From positions 1 through 34,038 of the forward strand of contig JAAWIS010000037.1 of assembly GCA_022796475.1 (NCBI GenBank): DNA of 34,038 bases, in the 5' to 3' direction. The notes beneath the pieces are model-generated. The model was not told the origin of the DNA and ran no database searches. It worked only from the letters and a program-made list of their open reading frames with translations. Both the position numbers and the translations under genes were made by a program. Within the stretch, counting starts at the first letter, position 1. Every line of letters begins with the position of its first letter. Of the stretch, positions 33,027 through 34,038 are shown piece by piece. This stretch comes from Lachnospiraceae bacterium (GTDB taxonomy: Bacteria; Bacillota; Clostridia; Lachnospirales; Lachnospiraceae).

Positions 33027-33860
33027 ATGAAAAAACGGACAATCGTTCAGTGCATCAAACAGCTTATCTGTATTGCCATGGTAATCCTGGTACTTCTCCC
33101 TATTCTTCTTACCTTATTTGCTGCTTTTAAAACAAAGGGGGATATGGTAAAAACTTCGCCTCTTCTTCTGCCGCCTGCAGGACGGATTACCTTTGCTAAT
33201 TTTGAAAAAGTGCTGAAAGATAAATATCTGCTGGTAGGATTTAAAAATACAGGGATTATTCTGGTGGTCAGCATTTTCTTTAATGTGATGTTCGGAACCA
33301 TTACAGCTTTTATTATTGAGCGGTTCCAGTTCCGTTTTAAAAAGGTAATTGTAGGCTTATTTTTTGCAGGTATGCTGATTCCCACCTTTGTAACGGAAAT
33401 TGCCCGGTTTAAGATTATTAACGGGCTGATGCTGTATAACAGCCTGGGCGCTCCTATTATTATTTATGTAGCGTCTGATCTGATGCAGCTTTATATTTAC
33501 CGGCAGTTTATTTCCACACTCCCGGTTTCACTGGATGAAAGCGCGCTGCTGGATGGATGCGATTATTTCGGCTTATTTGTGCGGATTATTTTTCCTCTGT
33601 TAGCTCCTGCTACAGCCACTGTGATCATTATTAAAGCGATAAACATTATTAATGACATGTATGTTCCATATCTTTACATGCCCAAAAATTCCCTGCGTAC
33701 CTTAACTACCTTTTTAATGAATTTTGCCAATGCTCAGCAGGGCTCCTGGCAGAAGCTGGCAGCAGGCATTATCATTATTATGCTGCCTACGATCGTTATT
33801 TATGTTTTCTTCCAGCGGTACATTTTAGCCGGAGTAGCTGCTGGGGCGGTGAAGGAGTAG
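33027..33860 (+). CDS. CUT1-type sugar ABC transporter permease (MalG/UgpE-like)
   Basis: The 277-residue partner permease, about six spans. The coupling loop is DESALLDGCDYFGLFVRIIFPLLAPATAT (about 170-198), where Asp-Glu-Ser replaces the usual Glu-Ala-Ala; the ending QRYILAGVAAGAVKE is the standard MalG/UgpE tail (QRyfvkGltaGAvKG). AGGGAGGAAAAG lies before the ATG within the end of the previous gene. Together with the upstream permease and the binding lipoprotein it forms a carbohydrate importer. The 178 bases after it hold a possible weak promoter (TATACT at 33914-33919) and a hairpin element but no gene. Confidence 0.93.
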   Translation: MKKRTIVQCIKQLICIAMVILVLLPILLTLFAAFKTKGDMVKTSPLLLPPAGRITFANFEKVLKDKYLLVGFKNTGIILVVSIFFNVMFGTITAFIIERFQFRFKKVIVGLFFAGMLIPTFVTEIARFKIINGLMLYNSLGAPIIIYVASDLMQLYIYRQFISTLPVSLDESALLDGCDYFGLFVRIIFPLLAPATATVIIIKAINIINDMYVPYLYMPKNSLRTLTTFLMNFANAQQGSWQKLAAGIIIIMLPTIVIYVFFQRYILAGVAAGAVKE

Positions 33861-33955
33861 AAATGAAATATATTCTTTATACAAAAATAATGGAAAAAAT
33901 TAGTTATAGCTGATATACTTAAAAAACTGGAATATATATTCAGTACACTAGTGTT

Positions 33956-34003
33956 CTGTCTGGCTCATAGATAGGCAAACTTCCTTGCCTATTTTCCTGA
34001 CAG
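33956..34003 (+). terminator. Nested hairpin element near the window end
   Basis: ATAGGCAA (33971-33978) and TTGCCTAT (33985-33992) are exact complements around a 6-base loop, followed by TTTC. CTGTC before and GACAG after can pair outside them. It may be the operon terminator or the edge of a repeat cut by the window end. Confidence 0.45.
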
Positions 34004-34038
34004 CGCCACTCCCCAAGCCTCGACGTAGCAACCGCTAC

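Overview
The window reads as a chromosomal segment of an anaerobic, spore-forming Firmicute of the class Clostridia, most likely a gut Lachnospiraceae relative. This is an inference from gene content: YlmC/YmxH sporulation protein, NrdR and YqeG in tandem, type I AroD, a YesM/YesN-type two-component system next to a CUT1 sugar ABC transporter with no ATPase of its own, purine-rich Shine-Dalgarno sites and moderate GC. All supported genes lie on the + strand. No rRNA, tRNA, CRISPR array, transposase or phage gene was seen.

Layout: (1) 1-2450, housekeeping: a YqeY/GatB-like protein, a 164-bp palindromic repeat, and a PepV-like dipeptidase with its terminator. (2) 2576-13891, an accessory catabolic locus. 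A stand-alone DeoR regulator is followed by a probable ten-gene operon: allantoinase-like amidohydrolase, a beta-propeller resembling peptidyl-alpha-hydroxyglycine amidating lyase (PAL), a five-gene branched-chain-amino-acid-type ABC importer, a second amidohydrolase of the TrzA/AtzA type, an EamA exporter, and a second DeoR paralogue. (3) 13999-14967, a fructokinase-like PfkB kinase. (4) 14964-18232, a consensus promoter driving a 48-codon Met-rich small ORF, then a structured repeat, then metNIQ. (5) 18316-20308, structured repeats, ymxH, nrdR, yqeG. (6) 20305-23788, aroD, efp, argS. (7) 23840-27028, a SWIM/SNF2 helicase. (8) 27090-33860, a YesM/YesN system and a CUT1 carbohydrate ABC transporter.

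The most interesting system is region 2. The importer, a ring-opening cyclic amidase, a metal-dependent PAL-like lyase, a second amidohydrolase and an exporter look like a complete import, degrade and export unit. The allantoinase-like enzyme keeps all six expected metal ligands, and the lyase keeps three candidate metal histidines plus the Tyr and Arg of the PAL active site. PAL chemistry (cleaving an N-C(OH) bond to give an amide plus glyoxylate) is the same type as ureidoglycolate lyase. I therefore propose a non-canonical ureide, hydantoin or carbinolamide pathway; the substrate is unknown and no allantoate-processing gene is visible. The two DeoR proteins are close paralogues, but the first has lost the phosphate-loop signature that the second keeps.

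The second notable item is the Met-rich ORF (10 Met in 48 codons), with its own consensus promoter and strong ribosome site, immediately upstream of the methionine transporter metNIQ, which has no recognisable SAM riboswitch. It could be a methionine-sensing leader peptide or an independent small protein. The third is a family of three same-orientation structured repeats of about 125 bp that bracket metNIQ and ymxH.
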